Counted from the stretch's first letter, positions 27,216-36,004 are shown. The stretch: 64,000 bases of DNA from Nocardia amikacinitolerans NBRC 108937 (GCF_001612615.1 NZ_BDAU01000022.1:1-64000); one strand, 5' to 3'. Notes: generated by a model not told the origin, from the sequence alone. Made by a program: numbers and translations.

Positions 27216-27857
27216 TCAGCGCACCGGCTTCGCAACCATCAGGTATGCCTGATCGAACCGCTCGTCGGGGTCCGGCGCGCGGACCATTCTGGCGATCTCC
27301 GTGAAGCCCGCTTCGCGTACGAGTCCGGCAAGCCGGTCAGGTGACCAACGGTAGGCTCGAGTCACTTTGTGGTCGAAGGCGAGTACGGTGTCCGCGGCAT
27401 CCGCCGCCTGGAATGCCAGCAGTGCGTGCCCTCCCGGCCGGAGTACCCGGTAGAACTCGTTCAACACGTGCGGCACCCGCTCCGGCGGGAGGTGGATGAT
27501 CGAATACCAGGCGACGAGTCCGGCCAACGCGCTGTCCTCGATGGTGAGTTCCTCCATCGATCCCACCTCGAAGCGCAGGCCCGGAAACTCGTTGCGCGCC
27601 AGTTCGATCATGCGCGGCGAGAGATCCATGCCGAAGACCGGGACGCCGAGCGACTCGAGGTGCCCGGTGATTCGGCCGGGGCCGCAGCCGATGTCGGCGA
27701 CCGGCCCGGAACCATTGGCCCGCAGCCGTTCCGCGAACGCGCCGAGGACGGCGCGGTCGAAAGGCTGGGCCGCCAGATGTCCACGGAAGAGCCCGGTGTA
27801 GAGCTCGGCAATGTCGTCGTAGGCCGTGCGGGTGGCGTCGACATCGGCATGGGTCAA
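27216..27857 (-). CDS. Class I SAM-dependent methyltransferase
   Basis: 213 residues with PVADIGCGPGRITGHL (motif I), VFGMDLSPRMIELAR, GLVAWYSIIHLPPE and YRVLRPGGHALLAF. It starts at TTG 27857 with AAGGAG seven bases upstream. It lies 28 bp downstream of the EamA transporter gene on the same strand and is likely co-transcribed, so the transporter may export or import a compound related to its substrate. The substrate is not predictable. Confidence 0.85.
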   Translation of the reverse strand: MTHADVDATRTAYDDIAELYTGLFRGHLAAQPFDRAVLGAFAERLRANGSGPVADIGCGPGRITGHLESLGVPVFGMDLSPRMIELARNEFPGLRFEVGSMEELTIEDSALAGLVAWYSIIHLPPERVPHVLNEFYRVLRPGGHALLAFQAADAADTVLAFDHKVTRAYRWSPDRLAGLVREAGFTEIARMVRAPDPDERFDQAYLMVAKPVR

Positions 27858-27885
27858 ACCGGAACTCCTTTGCGCGAAAGGTGTC

Positions 27886-28776
27886 TCATGGCGTCGCGGA
27901 GAGCGCGGGGTCGTCCTGCGGAGCGGCGGCGCGAGACTGCCGTGTTCCGAGGAACGATCCGAGCACTACCAGCGGGAATCCTATCGCCATCCCGGCGGTC
28001 AGCGGTTCGTTCAGCAGCGTCACGCCGAGCACGATCGCGACCGCCGGGTTGATGTAGGTGATCACCGTGGCGCGCGCCGGACCGACCTCGCCGATCAGCG
28101 CGAAGAACAGCAGGAACGCCGCCGCCGTGCAGACGATCGCGAGGCCCAGCACCGACAGCGAGGCATCCGCGGGGAAGTGCTCGGGCCTGCGCAGCGCGGC
28201 GAACGGTGCGTAGAGCACCGCCGCGAGCAGCAGCGAGGCGGTGACCACGCCCATCGGCGGTAGATCCGCGAGCGAACGGTTGATGACGATCGGGCCGACG
28301 GCATAGCCGATGGTGGTCAGCACGATGGCGCCGATCGCCGCCGGATTCGACAGGTCCACGTCGAGGCCGACCAACGCGGCGACGCCCGCGAAGCCGACGA
28401 CCAGGCCCAAAAGCCTTCGCGCGTCCATCGTTTCGTGGCCGAGGCGGGACACGATCAGCACCGCGATCAACGGCACCGCCGCGATCAGCAGGCCGACGGT
28501 GGAGCTGTTGAGCGTCGTCTCGGCGTATCCGATGAGGAACCACGGACACGAGATCTCCACCAGTGTGTAGAGCAGCAGCGGTCGCCAGCGTCGGAGGACC
28601 GGTCGCAGCGCGTCGGTGTACAGCGCGATCGGCAGCAGCAACAGGCCGCCGATCAGCGTCCGGCCGAACGCGACGAACGCCGGGTCGAAGTCCTCGACGG
28701 CGACCGCGATCATCGCGTACGGCACACCCCAGATCACGCCCATCGCCAGAAACAGCAGCCAACCGCGCTTGCTCAT
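27886..28776 (-). CDS. EamA/DMT family transporter
   Basis: 296 residues with about ten hydrophobic segments in two homologous halves. The first half starts MSKRGWLLFLAMGVIWG and the second has AIGAIVLTTIGYAVGP. PRTLIGGLLLLP-like and YINPAVAIVLG motifs are typical of EamA (DUF6) permeases. These carry small metabolites or drugs across the cytoplasmic membrane. It is the first gene of a probable two-gene operon with the downstream methyltransferase. Confidence 0.9.
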   Translation of the reverse strand: MSKRGWLLFLAMGVIWGVPYAMIAVAVEDFDPAFVAFGRTLIGGLLLLPIALYTDALRPVLRRWRPLLLYTLVEISCPWFLIGYAETTLNSSTVGLLIAAVPLIAVLIVSRLGHETMDARRLLGLVVGFAGVAALVGLDVDLSNPAAIGAIVLTTIGYAVGPIVINRSLADLPPMGVVTASLLLAAVLYAPFAALRRPEHFPADASLSVLGLAIVCTAAAFLLFFALIGEVGPARATVITYINPAVAIVLGVTLLNEPLTAGMAIGFPLVVLGSFLGTRQSRAAAPQDDPALSATP

Positions 28777-29021
28777 CGCGCCGTCCCCCGAGCCGTCGCC
28801 GCAGATTTCATGCTCTCGCTCGCTTTCGATCCACGAGGAGCCTAGCGGGTGATCCCATGATCCGACAGATCCGATTTCGCTGGGCGACCGGTCATTTCGG
28901 TACGTCGATTCCGTTGGGTTCCGACGCCGGTGTATTGCGCAATAGGGCGGCGCGGCAAAGACTTTCGCGAGCGTCCGCCGATCGCAACCGAATAGGCGAA
29001 CCTGACCGGTACGCGGTTGGG

Positions 29022-29603
29022 TCAAGTGCGCGGGGTGCCCCACAGGTTGCGCAGAAGGACCCAGGCCTGATCCGGGTCGGGCGTCCGGCCTGCCTTCATC
29101 TCGGCGGCGCCCCAGCCGTCGACCGCCCGAAGGACGGCGGCGGTGGCGGCGACGAGGAGGTTGCGGTCGGTCTCGACGGTGATGAGTCCGATGGCGATCC
29201 CGTTCGTGACGAAGTCGGCGATCCAGGACATGAACGCGCCCTGCTCGCGCAGCAGGAAGGCCGGATCGATCAGCGCGAGGTCGGCGGGGTGCGTTTCGAT
29301 GTGGGCGCGCAGCCGCTGCTCGACGGTCTTCAACTGCGCCCAGAACTCGGCGTCGTCCGCGACCTGCCGCCACGTGCCGAGCACCTCCGCCAGGCGGGCG
29401 GCGACGTCGTCGAGTGCGGTGTAGAGCAGGTCTTCGCGGCCGTCGAAGTAGTTGTACGCCGAGGATTTCGAGATGCCCGCCGCCGCGATGATCTGGTTGT
29501 AGGAGGCGGTTTCCACGCCGTCCTCCGCGAAGATCCGCTGCGCGACATCGAGGATGCGGCGTTGTTCGTCGGCGGGTAGCCGGGTGAAGCGGGGGAGCGG
29601 CAT
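29022..29603 (-). CDS. TetR family repressor of the adjacent ABC exporter
   Basis: 193 residues from ATG 29603. The helix-turn-helix covers RRILDVAQRIFAEDGVETAS, then YNQIIAAAGISKSSAYNYFDGREDLL (residues about 14-60); the C-terminal part is a helical ligand domain. It diverges from the ABC transporter genes at 29686, and a perfect 25-bp palindrome lies in the 82-bp gap. The usual arrangement is repression of itself and the exporter, relieved by the transported compound. Confidence 0.9.
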   Translation of the reverse strand: MPLPRFTRLPADEQRRILDVAQRIFAEDGVETASYNQIIAAAGISKSSAYNYFDGREDLLYTALDDVAARLAEVLGTWRQVADDAEFWAQLKTVEQRLRAHIETHPADLALIDPAFLLREQGAFMSWIADFVTNGIAIGLITVETDRNLLVAATAAVLRAVDGWGAAEMKAGRTPDPDQAWVLLRNLWGTPRT

Positions 29604-29636
29604 GCACACATCCTAGGGCCTAGTCGTGCGCACCTC

Positions 29637-29661
29637 CAGTGTGTACCATCGGTACACACTG
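29637..29661. promoter_or_regulatory. Perfect palindrome, probable TetR operator
   Basis: Arms CAGTGTGTACC (29637-29647) and GGTACACACTG (29651-29661) are exact reverse complements around ATC. The site lies 33 bp above the repressor start and 24 bp above the ABC ATPase start, covering both likely promoters. Confidence 0.8.
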
Positions 29662-29685
29662 ACATTCTGAAAGGTGGGAGCGGCT

Positions 29686-30603
29686 ATGGCCGACGCCGTC
29701 ATCGAAACGATCGGACTGCGCAAGCGGTTCGGCGACTTCACCGCCCTCGACGGGCTCGACCTGCGGGTCGAGGCGGGCGAGGTGCACGGATTCCTCGGGC
29801 CGAACGGCGCGGGCAAATCGACCACGATCCGGATCCTGCTCGGATTGATCCGGTCCAGCGGCGGCACCGCGCGCCTGCTCGGCGGCGATCCGTGGCGCGA
29901 CGCCGTGCGGCTGCACGACCGCATCGCCTACGTCCCCGGTGACGTCTCGCTGTGGCCCGGTCTCACCGGCGGGGAATGCCTCGACGTGCTCGCCGCCGCA
30001 CACGGCGGGTTCGACCGCGCCCGCCGCGACGCCCTCGTCGAACGGTTCGAGCTGGATCCGGGAAAGAAGAGCCAGGACTACTCCAAGGGCAACCGGCAGA
30101 AGGTCGCGCTGGTCGCGGCGTTCGCCTGCGACAGCGAGCTGCTGATCCTGGACGAGCCGACGTCCGGCCTCGACCCGCTGATGGAGCAGGTGTTCCAGCA
30201 GACGCTGGCCGAACGCAAGCGCGAGGGCTGCACCGTGCTGCTGTCGAGCCACATCCTCGCCGAGGTCGAGGCGCTCGCCGACCGGGTCAGCATCATCCGG
30301 CGGGGACGGACGGTCTCGACGGGGACGCTGGACGAATTGCGCCGTCACACAACGACTCACGTGCACGCCGTCACGACCGCGCCGCCGGGGTTGGACGACG
30401 TGCCCGAGGTCAGTGCCGTGCGCATCGAGCGTGACGGCGCCGGGTACGCGGTCTCGTTCGGCGTCGACGCCGGGCAGGTCGGGGCGGCGGTCGGCGCGCT
30501 GCACGCGGCGGGGTTGGTGTCGATCACCGCGAATCCGCCGAGCCTGGACGAGTTGTTCCTGCGCAATTACGCGTCCGCCGACGTCGAGACGGTGGGGGTG
30601 TAG
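29686..30603 (+). CDS. ABC transporter ATP-binding protein (drug-exporter type)
   Basis: 305 residues. Walker A GPNGAGKST is near residues 39-47, signature YSKGNRQKV stands in for LSGGQ, Walker B is LLILDEPTSGLDP, and the H-loop is SSHIL. The C-terminal 85 residues are the extra domain common in DrrA-like exporters. It energises the permease encoded 2 bp downstream. ATG 29686 has AAAGGTGGGAG upstream. It is likely under control of the divergent TetR. Confidence 0.92.
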   Translation: MADAVIETIGLRKRFGDFTALDGLDLRVEAGEVHGFLGPNGAGKSTTIRILLGLIRSSGGTARLLGGDPWRDAVRLHDRIAYVPGDVSLWPGLTGGECLDVLAAAHGGFDRARRDALVERFELDPGKKSQDYSKGNRQKVALVAAFACDSELLILDEPTSGLDPLMEQVFQQTLAERKREGCTVLLSSHILAEVEALADRVSIIRRGRTVSTGTLDELRRHTTTHVHAVTTAPPGLDDVPEVSAVRIERDGAGYAVSFGVDAGQVGAAVGALHAAGLVSITANPPSLDELFLRNYASADVETVGV

Positions 30604-30605
30604 CG

Positions 30606-32252
30606 ATGCGCGGATTCATGGTGATGGCGGGTGTCGGCTTGCGCGGCAGCCGTCAGCAGATTCTCTGTTGGGTACTCGGACTCGCGGCGGTCTTCGCGGG
30701 GACCGTGTGGTCGTTGGACAGCCTGTATTCCACGCCGGAGGAGCTGGCGAGCTATCGGGCGGCCACCGAATCGGGCACGGCGTTGTTCGCGATCAACGGC
30801 AGGCCTTACGGACTGGATGATCTCGGCGGTGTCATCGCGTACGAATTCGGGTTCATGAGCGCACTCGCCTTCCCGCTCATGGGAATTCATTTGGTGGCGC
30901 GGATGACGCGGCGCGAAGAGGAATCCGGGCGGGCGGAGTTGCTGCGTGCCGGATCCGTCGGCCGGGTCGCCGGAGTCGCCGCGGCGGTCGTGCTGACCGG
31001 TTCCGCGCTGATGGTGGTTTCCGTATCCATGGTGGCCGCTTTGCTGATGGCGGGCCGGGAATTGCCTGGCGCCCTGCTCTATTCGGTGGCGCTGTTGTCG
31101 CTCGGCTGCTGCTTCGCCGCGATCGCGGCGTTGGCGGCGCAGGTGGTCGCGTCGGCGCGAAACGTCCTCGGAATCTGTCTCGCCGTGTTGATCGCGGCAT
31201 TTCTGCTTCGCGGTATCGGCGACGTGCGCGGCAACGGGCTGGTGTGGCTTTCGCCGATCGGCTGGGCGGAGCAGGCGCGCCCGTTCGGTGCGGCGCGGTG
31301 GTGGCCGGTGCTGCTGGCGTCGGGTTTCGCCGCGGTGCTTTTCGGCGCGGCCTGCTGGATCGCGGGGCGGCGCGACCACGGCGCCGGTGTGCTCGCCGCC
31401 CGTCGCGGACCGACATCGGCGGCACCGATATTGCTGCGGCCGTTGGGCTTCGCTCTGCGCAGGCATCGCGGCGGCATCGTCGCGTGGAGCGTGATCGGTG
31501 CGCTCGTCGCCATTTCGTTCGGTGCGCTCGCCGACGCGATCCGCACCGTGATGGCGGACAACGCCGCCCTCCAGGACGTCTTCGGCGGCGGCAGCGCCGA
31601 TCCGGATGCGTACCTGTCGTTCGTCGTTGTGCTGCTGGCCTTGATCGTCGCCGGATTCGCGGTGCAAGGGGTCGGCCGGATCGCGGAGGACGAGCCGGGC
31701 GATCGGCTGGAACCCGTGCTGGCCGGACCGGTTTCGAGGTCGCGATGGTTGTCCGCCGAGGTATTCACCGTCGCGTGCGGCACCGTCGTGGTCGCCGCGG
31801 TCAGCGGATTCGCACTCGGCGTGAGCGACGCGCTGGCGGTGGGGGATTCCTCGGCCGTGCCGCGCCTGACCCTCGCCACACTCTCGTACCTACCGTCCGT
31901 CTTCGTACTCCTGGGACTCGCCGTGGCGCTCTACGGCATTCGCCCCGCCGCGTTGTCCGCGAGCTGGGCAGCCTTCATCGGCGCAGCGCTGATCGCCACC
32001 CTCGCCGACACCCTCCGCCTCCCCGAATGGACCCGCAACCTCTCCCCACTGGAATGGGTCGGCCGCACTCCATCCGAACCCGTCTCCCCCTGGACCCTGA
32101 TCGCCTCCGCCACGCTAGCCACGATCTTGATTGCCCTGGGCCGCAACGCCTTCAACACCCGCGACATCCCAATGCGCAGCGGCCCAGGCCTGCTCCGAAC
32201 GCTGCGAACCGTACGCCTATCCCGCCCAGCGCCCACCCATATCCCGTCCTAA
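30606..32252 (+). CDS. ABC exporter permease
   Basis: A 548-residue integral membrane protein with about 12 hydrophobic segments in two halves (first half from residue 15, second from about 290). Each half carries a soluble RxEEESGRAELLRAGSV- or EDEPGDRLEPVLAGPVSR-type segment, the cytosolic coupling motif of large two-domain exporter permeases. It starts 2 bp after the ATPase stop, making a two-gene exporter operon. Such pairs often confer resistance to antibiotics or export lipids; the substrate is unknown. Confidence 0.88.
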   Translation: MRGFMVMAGVGLRGSRQQILCWVLGLAAVFAGTVWSLDSLYSTPEELASYRAATESGTALFAINGRPYGLDDLGGVIAYEFGFMSALAFPLMGIHLVARMTRREEESGRAELLRAGSVGRVAGVAAAVVLTGSALMVVSVSMVAALLMAGRELPGALLYSVALLSLGCCFAAIAALAAQVVASARNVLGICLAVLIAAFLLRGIGDVRGNGLVWLSPIGWAEQARPFGAARWWPVLLASGFAAVLFGAACWIAGRRDHGAGVLAARRGPTSAAPILLRPLGFALRRHRGGIVAWSVIGALVAISFGALADAIRTVMADNAALQDVFGGGSADPDAYLSFVVVLLALIVAGFAVQGVGRIAEDEPGDRLEPVLAGPVSRSRWLSAEVFTVACGTVVVAAVSGFALGVSDALAVGDSSAVPRLTLATLSYLPSVFVLLGLAVALYGIRPAALSASWAAFIGAALIATLADTLRLPEWTRNLSPLEWVGRTPSEPVSPWTLIASATLATILIALGRNAFNTRDIPMRSGPGLLRTLRTVRLSRPAPTHIPS

Positions 32253-32292
32253 CCCGCGCACCGACCCATCACCACCCTCGCAGCCCCGCTAC

Positions 32293-32326
32293 ACGCCTCG
32301 CAGACCTTGCAACCTCTGCGAGGCGT
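32293..32326. terminator. Hairpin terminator after ABC exporter operon
   Basis: Arms ACGCCTCGCAGA (32293-32304) and TCTGCGAGGCGT (32315-32326) pair perfectly with a 10-nt loop, 41 bp past the permease stop. There is no U-tract, as is common in actinobacteria. The ACGCCTC/GAGGCGT core recurs inside the 66-bp repeats nearby. Confidence 0.75.
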
Positions 32327-32390
32327 CAAACCCCCTGCGAACCCACGCCGACCTGCACGCGCCACCCACAATCGCGGCACACATGCGCGT

Positions 32391-32456
32391 CCCACACACC
32401 TTTCACACGCCTCACACAGCCGGTGCCTATGCGAGGCGTCGAATGCCTATGTGGCG
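32391..32456. repeat. 66-bp direct repeat, left copy
   Basis: Matches 33446-33511 with two mismatches. It begins CCCACACACC and ends GTGGCG. An internal inverted repeat ACGCCTC...GAGGCGT can form a 7-bp stem. The pair brackets the thioesterase-like gene at a spacing of 1055 bp. Confidence 0.9.
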
Positions 32457-32610
32457 CAGTGATACGGCTCGCCGATTCGGGTCGCTCCGCCCGGTCGGCG
32501 ACGCCATCACGCCCTAGCGTGCCGACCCGCTGGTGCGGACCGCGTCCGCCTCGCACCTGTAACGTGTTTCACTTCGGGTCGGGTAGGCGGTCCGGAGGGG
32601 AATCGGCGCA

Positions 32611-33426
32611 ATGGTGAGTTTCTTTGTCAGGCAAGGCGATCAGCTGGTGGCTGAGAAGCTGGCGGTCAGCCCGTGGGCACCGACCAAGCTGAGCGGGACC
32701 GGCGTATGTGGCCTGCTCGCTCGTGAAGTGGAGGCCCACTGCCCCGACGGCTTCGTCCCGGCTCGGCTGACAGTGGACCTGTACCAGCCTGTGGCCAACG
32801 CACCGTTCGAGCTGCGCAGCAGGGTTGTTCGGCGAGGTTCACGGATCGCCGTCGTCGACGCCGCCATGGTGCAAGACGGCCACGAGCGTGCTCGGGCATC
32901 GGTTGTCTTCCTGGCCACCGGCGCCGAGCCCCCAGGGCAGGTGTGGCGTGCGACCCAAGACCTGCCGATGCCTCCGGAGGGCTGCGTGTCCCCGGAGGGT
33001 TCGCCGCCGTTGTTCAAAAGCGGTGAGCGCGAATGGACTTCCGACTTCGCGGCGAATCAGAACGCCGAACGCAAGGTCTCCTGGCACAGCCTGCCGCCAC
33101 TGGTCGCCGGTGAGCCGATCACCCCGTTTCAGCGGGCCGCGATTCTCGGCGACGCCACCAACCACGTGTGCCACTGGGGATCCGAAGGCGCCGGCTACAT
33201 CAACGCCGATGTCACCGTATCGCTGTCTCGTCTCCCGATCGGCTACGAACTCGGGCTTCGCGCCGACAACACCATCGCCGCCGATGGCATCTCTGTCGGC
33301 AGCGCCACCCTCTACGACCGCACCGGAGCGGTCGGCACCTGCGTGGTGACCGCTCTGTCCAACGCACGCCGCCAAATCGACTTCGCCACCGTTGCAACCG
33401 GCGAACTCGCCCCGGGACCGCGCTGA
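32611..33426 (+). CDS. Acyl-CoA thioesterase-like (double hotdog) protein
   Basis: 271 residues, consistent with a TesB-like double-hotdog protein: an N-terminal half with WAPTKLSGTGVCGLLAREVE and PARLTVDLYQPV, and a C-terminal half with GDATNHVCHWGSEGAGYINA and SVGSATLYDRTGAVGTCVVT. Such enzymes hydrolyse acyl-CoA thioesters. ATG 32611 has GGAGGGG upstream. The gene and its promoter lie between two 66-bp direct repeats, so it could be lost or duplicated by recombination. Confidence 0.8.
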   Translation: MVSFFVRQGDQLVAEKLAVSPWAPTKLSGTGVCGLLAREVEAHCPDGFVPARLTVDLYQPVANAPFELRSRVVRRGSRIAVVDAAMVQDGHERARASVVFLATGAEPPGQVWRATQDLPMPPEGCVSPEGSPPLFKSGEREWTSDFAANQNAERKVSWHSLPPLVAGEPITPFQRAAILGDATNHVCHWGSEGAGYINADVTVSLSRLPIGYELGLRADNTIAADGISVGSATLYDRTGAVGTCVVTALSNARRQIDFATVATGELAPGPR

Positions 33427-33445
33427 CCGCGGTCGGGCGCGCTAT

Positions 33446-33511
33446 CCCACACACCTTTCACACGCCTCACACAGCCGGTGCCTATGCGAGGCGTCGATTG
33501 CCTGTGTGGCG
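33446..33511. repeat. 66-bp direct repeat, right copy
   Basis: Second copy of the repeat at 32391-32456, with two substitutions. It starts 20 bp after the thioesterase stop and is followed by a separate strong terminator at 33535-33571. Confidence 0.9.
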
Positions 33512-33534
33512 GCTGGGCGATTGGCTCACAACGC

Positions 33535-33571
33535 ACAACGCCTTCACGATCGGTGATCGTGAAGGCGTTGT
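33535..33571. terminator. Strong bidirectional terminator hairpin
   Basis: Perfect 17-bp stem (33535-33551 with 33555-33571) around a GGT loop; the inner stem reads CACGATC/GATCGTG. It lies between the convergent thioesterase-like and cutinase-like genes and can serve both. Confidence 0.88.
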
Positions 33572-33615
33572 CGGGAGATGTCGGCGGCTGTTCGGTGGCC
33601 GCCGACATCGCCGGG

Positions 33616-35319
33616 CTACCGGGTGGCCGTGGTGGTCGGCGCCGGGGTCGTGGTGGTGGGTTGGGTTGTGGTCGGCTGGGTGGTGGTCGGGGTCACGGGC
33701 TCGGCCGGCGCCACGGTTTGGGCGGGGGCCGCGACCGAGGTCCGCGCCTGCGGGTTCGCGGTCTCCGGAGCCGTTGTGGTGCTGGAGGTTTCGGACGTGG
33801 CCGGAGGCGTTGTGGTCGGCGCCGTGGTCGTCGGTGCGACGGTGGTCGTCGTCGACGTTGTGGTCGGCGCGGTGGTGGTTGTGGTCGGCGCGGCCGAGGT
33901 CGTCGTCGTGGTCGAGGCGGACTTCGGCTTCGTGGCCGACTCCACTGCCTCCCGCGCGGCGGCGAAATCGGTGGCGTCGGGCTCGGAGGACTTGTCGATC
34001 GTCTCGCCCGCCTGCGCCTGCTTCGCCAGATGGGTCAGCCACGCGGCCGCGTACTCGGCGGAGGTCAGCGGCCTGCCTTCGCCCGGGTTGGCGTCGCGCC
34101 AGTAGTCGAAGTGGTGGCCGGTGTGGTCCGGTCCGAGCGTCAGCTTGTACGGGTCGCTCATGATCACCGGGATGGTGTTCTGGTTGGTCACGACGAGACC
34201 GATGATCTCGTTCAGCACCTTCTGCGGCAGGTAGGCCAGCGGCGACATCTGCTCGGTCGAGATCGAGTCCGCCTTCGCGGGCTCCTTCGGCTGCTGACCC
34301 GGCTTGTACTCGGGGTCGGAGACCCGCAGCAGGACCTCGAGGAAGGTCTCGTCGCTCGCCATCCAGTTCGGCTGCGAGGCGATGTCCGCGAACGCCGCCA
34401 TCGCGATCTGTCCGAGCACGACGGCGACGTCCATGCCGTTGGTCGGATTGAGTCCTTCGCGTTCGAGCTGGTCGACATTGATCTGCCTGCCCACGTTCAC
34501 CACGAGCTGCAACAGCGAGATGTTCTCCGGAGCCGCGCAGGTGAGGTCGCCCTCGGAGCAGAACGACGCGATCTTGCCGTTCAGCTTGCCGAAGTCACCG
34601 CTGGTTCCGGGCAGCGCGCCCTGGCCCGAGACCGGCGTCCTGCCGTCCTGATACTGCTGGTCGAAGCCGTCCGGGTTGCTGAACGGATCTTTCGAGCCGG
34701 GGAACGGCCCGTCGCCGGCCGAGCGGCCCGAGTCGGCGAGGATGACGACACCGAGCACGTCGTCCGGATCGACGATCGCCGGATCGCCCTCCTCCTGGTG
34801 CCCGATGTTCATCGCCACGCGGCGGACCACGTCGGCGCCCTCGCTGTAACCGACGATCGAGAACTTGGTGTCCGGGCAGGCCTGCGCGATCTCCCGCATC
34901 ACCTGCTGGGTGTTCGCGACGCCCGCGTTGACGGCGTCCTCGTAGGTGGCCATGTTCGCCGGATAGGCGATGTAGACCGCGGCGTAGGAGCCGGGCTCGA
35001 CGTCGTCGGCCGGAGCGTTCACGACCGGGTCGACCCACCGGCTGTTGTGGTCACCGGCCAGCGCGGCGGGCAACTCGTTGCCGTTGGCGTCGACCAGCAA
35101 CTTCGTGGTCCCCGCCGTGGGAGTGTCGCCGCGACCGGCGACCGAGATGGTCACCATGTCGTGGCACTCCGTGACCGAAGCCCTGAGCTGTGTATCCGCC
35201 GTGTGCGGCGGTGAATTGATGGCGAACGACGCGGCGACTATCGCCGCCACGCCGAGAACAGCTGGTGCGGCAACGGCCGAAGCGATGCGATGCCGCGCGA
35301 AGAACTCGCGAAAAGCCAT
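33616..35319 (-). CDS. Secreted or membrane-anchored cutinase-like serine hydrolase with Thr-rich tail
   Basis: 567 residues from ATG 35319. An N-terminal hydrophobic segment (residues about 11-35) follows basic residues, suggesting export or anchoring. The alpha/beta-hydrolase domain carries the cutinase-type nucleophile motif GYSEGAD (Ser159) and conserved Cys (VTECHDM, FCSEGDLTCAAP). After about residue 468 the protein becomes a low-complexity tail of Thr, Ala and Pro runs, likely wall-spanning or glycosylated. Related mycobacterial proteins hydrolyse lipids at the cell surface. The strong terminator at 33535-33571 closes the gene. Confidence 0.85.
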   Translation of the reverse strand: MAFREFFARHRIASAVAAPAVLGVAAIVAASFAINSPPHTADTQLRASVTECHDMVTISVAGRGDTPTAGTTKLLVDANGNELPAALAGDHNSRWVDPVVNAPADDVEPGSYAAVYIAYPANMATYEDAVNAGVANTQQVMREIAQACPDTKFSIVGYSEGADVVRRVAMNIGHQEEGDPAIVDPDDVLGVVILADSGRSAGDGPFPGSKDPFSNPDGFDQQYQDGRTPVSGQGALPGTSGDFGKLNGKIASFCSEGDLTCAAPENISLLQLVVNVGRQINVDQLEREGLNPTNGMDVAVVLGQIAMAAFADIASQPNWMASDETFLEVLLRVSDPEYKPGQQPKEPAKADSISTEQMSPLAYLPQKVLNEIIGLVVTNQNTIPVIMSDPYKLTLGPDHTGHHFDYWRDANPGEGRPLTSAEYAAAWLTHLAKQAQAGETIDKSSEPDATDFAAAREAVESATKPKSASTTTTTSAAPTTTTTAPTTTSTTTTVAPTTTAPTTTPPATSETSSTTTAPETANPQARTSVAAPAQTVAPAEPVTPTTTQPTTTQPTTTTPAPTTTATR

Positions 35320-35591
35320 GTCCCGATCCCATTCCAGTACCGACAGGTGGACAGGCCCCCCGACGGGCCATGTGTCACCAAGCACGTCGCGCTTCGACCG
35401 GCGAGCGTTACTGTGATCGATTCCGCACGGACGCCGACCCAGCCGGGGCGACAGCATCTTCGGGCGGATCCATGGTGACCTCCGGAAGCGGTCCGCGCGG
35501 GTCGATCGCGGCGGTATATTCGACAGGCTGGAGGCTCGTAGTTCGACCAGAAGATGGGACACCATTCGGACAGCTACGAAGGAGAGTCGCC

Positions 35592-35795
35592 ATGGCCGAC
35601 GCCACGCAGATCTTCGCCGAAATCGATCTCGATGATGACGGCTACATTTCCGTCACCGAGCTGAAGGAATACCTCAACCGCACCCGCTCGACCAGCGATG
35701 CGGCCGGCTCCAGGTATTTCGGGTTGCTCGACAAGAACAAGGACGACCAGATCAGCTTCGAGGAATTCGAGAAGTCCTACCTGGCCGGTCGCTAG
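35592..35795 (+). CDS. Small EF-hand calcium-binding protein
   Basis: 67 residues, start ATG 35592 with GAAGGAGAG upstream. It has two EF-hand loops: residues 12-23 (DLDDDGYISVTE) with the canonical Asp, Asp, Asp, Gly, Ile, Glu pattern, and residues 47-58 (DKNKDDQISFEE), which has Asp instead of Gly at loop position 6. There is no signal peptide. Similar small bacterial proteins buffer or sense Ca2+. It diverges from the cutinase-like gene; no target is apparent. Confidence 0.9.
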   Translation: MADATQIFAEIDLDDDGYISVTELKEYLNRTRSTSDAAGSRYFGLLDKNKDDQISFEEFEKSYLAGR

Positions 35796-35820
35796 GCCGC
35801 ATCGCAACGAAGCCTTCTCA

Positions 35821-35948
35821 CGGCTATCGCGAAGAACGCCTGGCCACGGTCGGTTTCGGGTCGGCCGGAGCGATGCCTGCGCCGCACCGTGTCCGGATCT
35901 CCCCACCGACCGTGGCCTCGGGTGATGGAAACGCCGCCGCGATAGCCG
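35821..35948. repeat. Nested inverted repeat downstream of the EF-hand gene
   Basis: Outer arms CGGCTATCGCG (35821-35831) and CGCGATAGCCG (35938-35948), 11 bp, enclose inner arms GGCCACGGTCGGT (35842-35854) and ACCGACCGTGGCC (35905-35917), 13 bp. Both pairs are exact. The inner loop is 50 nt. It starts 25 bp after the EF-hand stop and could be a terminator, a structured RNA or the remnant of an inverted element. Confidence 0.8.
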
Positions 35949-36004
35949 GTCTTGTCCGCCGACCTCACGCCTCGCGACCTCGAGTCCGCGATGAGCTCAG
36001 CGGA

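Larger units (their letters stand above)
32253..32610. other. Intergenic region after ABC permease
   Basis: 358 bp with no credible gene. It contains the hairpin at 32293-32326, the first 66-bp direct repeat (32391-32456) and the presumed promoter and ribosome site of the thioesterase-like gene. Confidence 0.65.
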
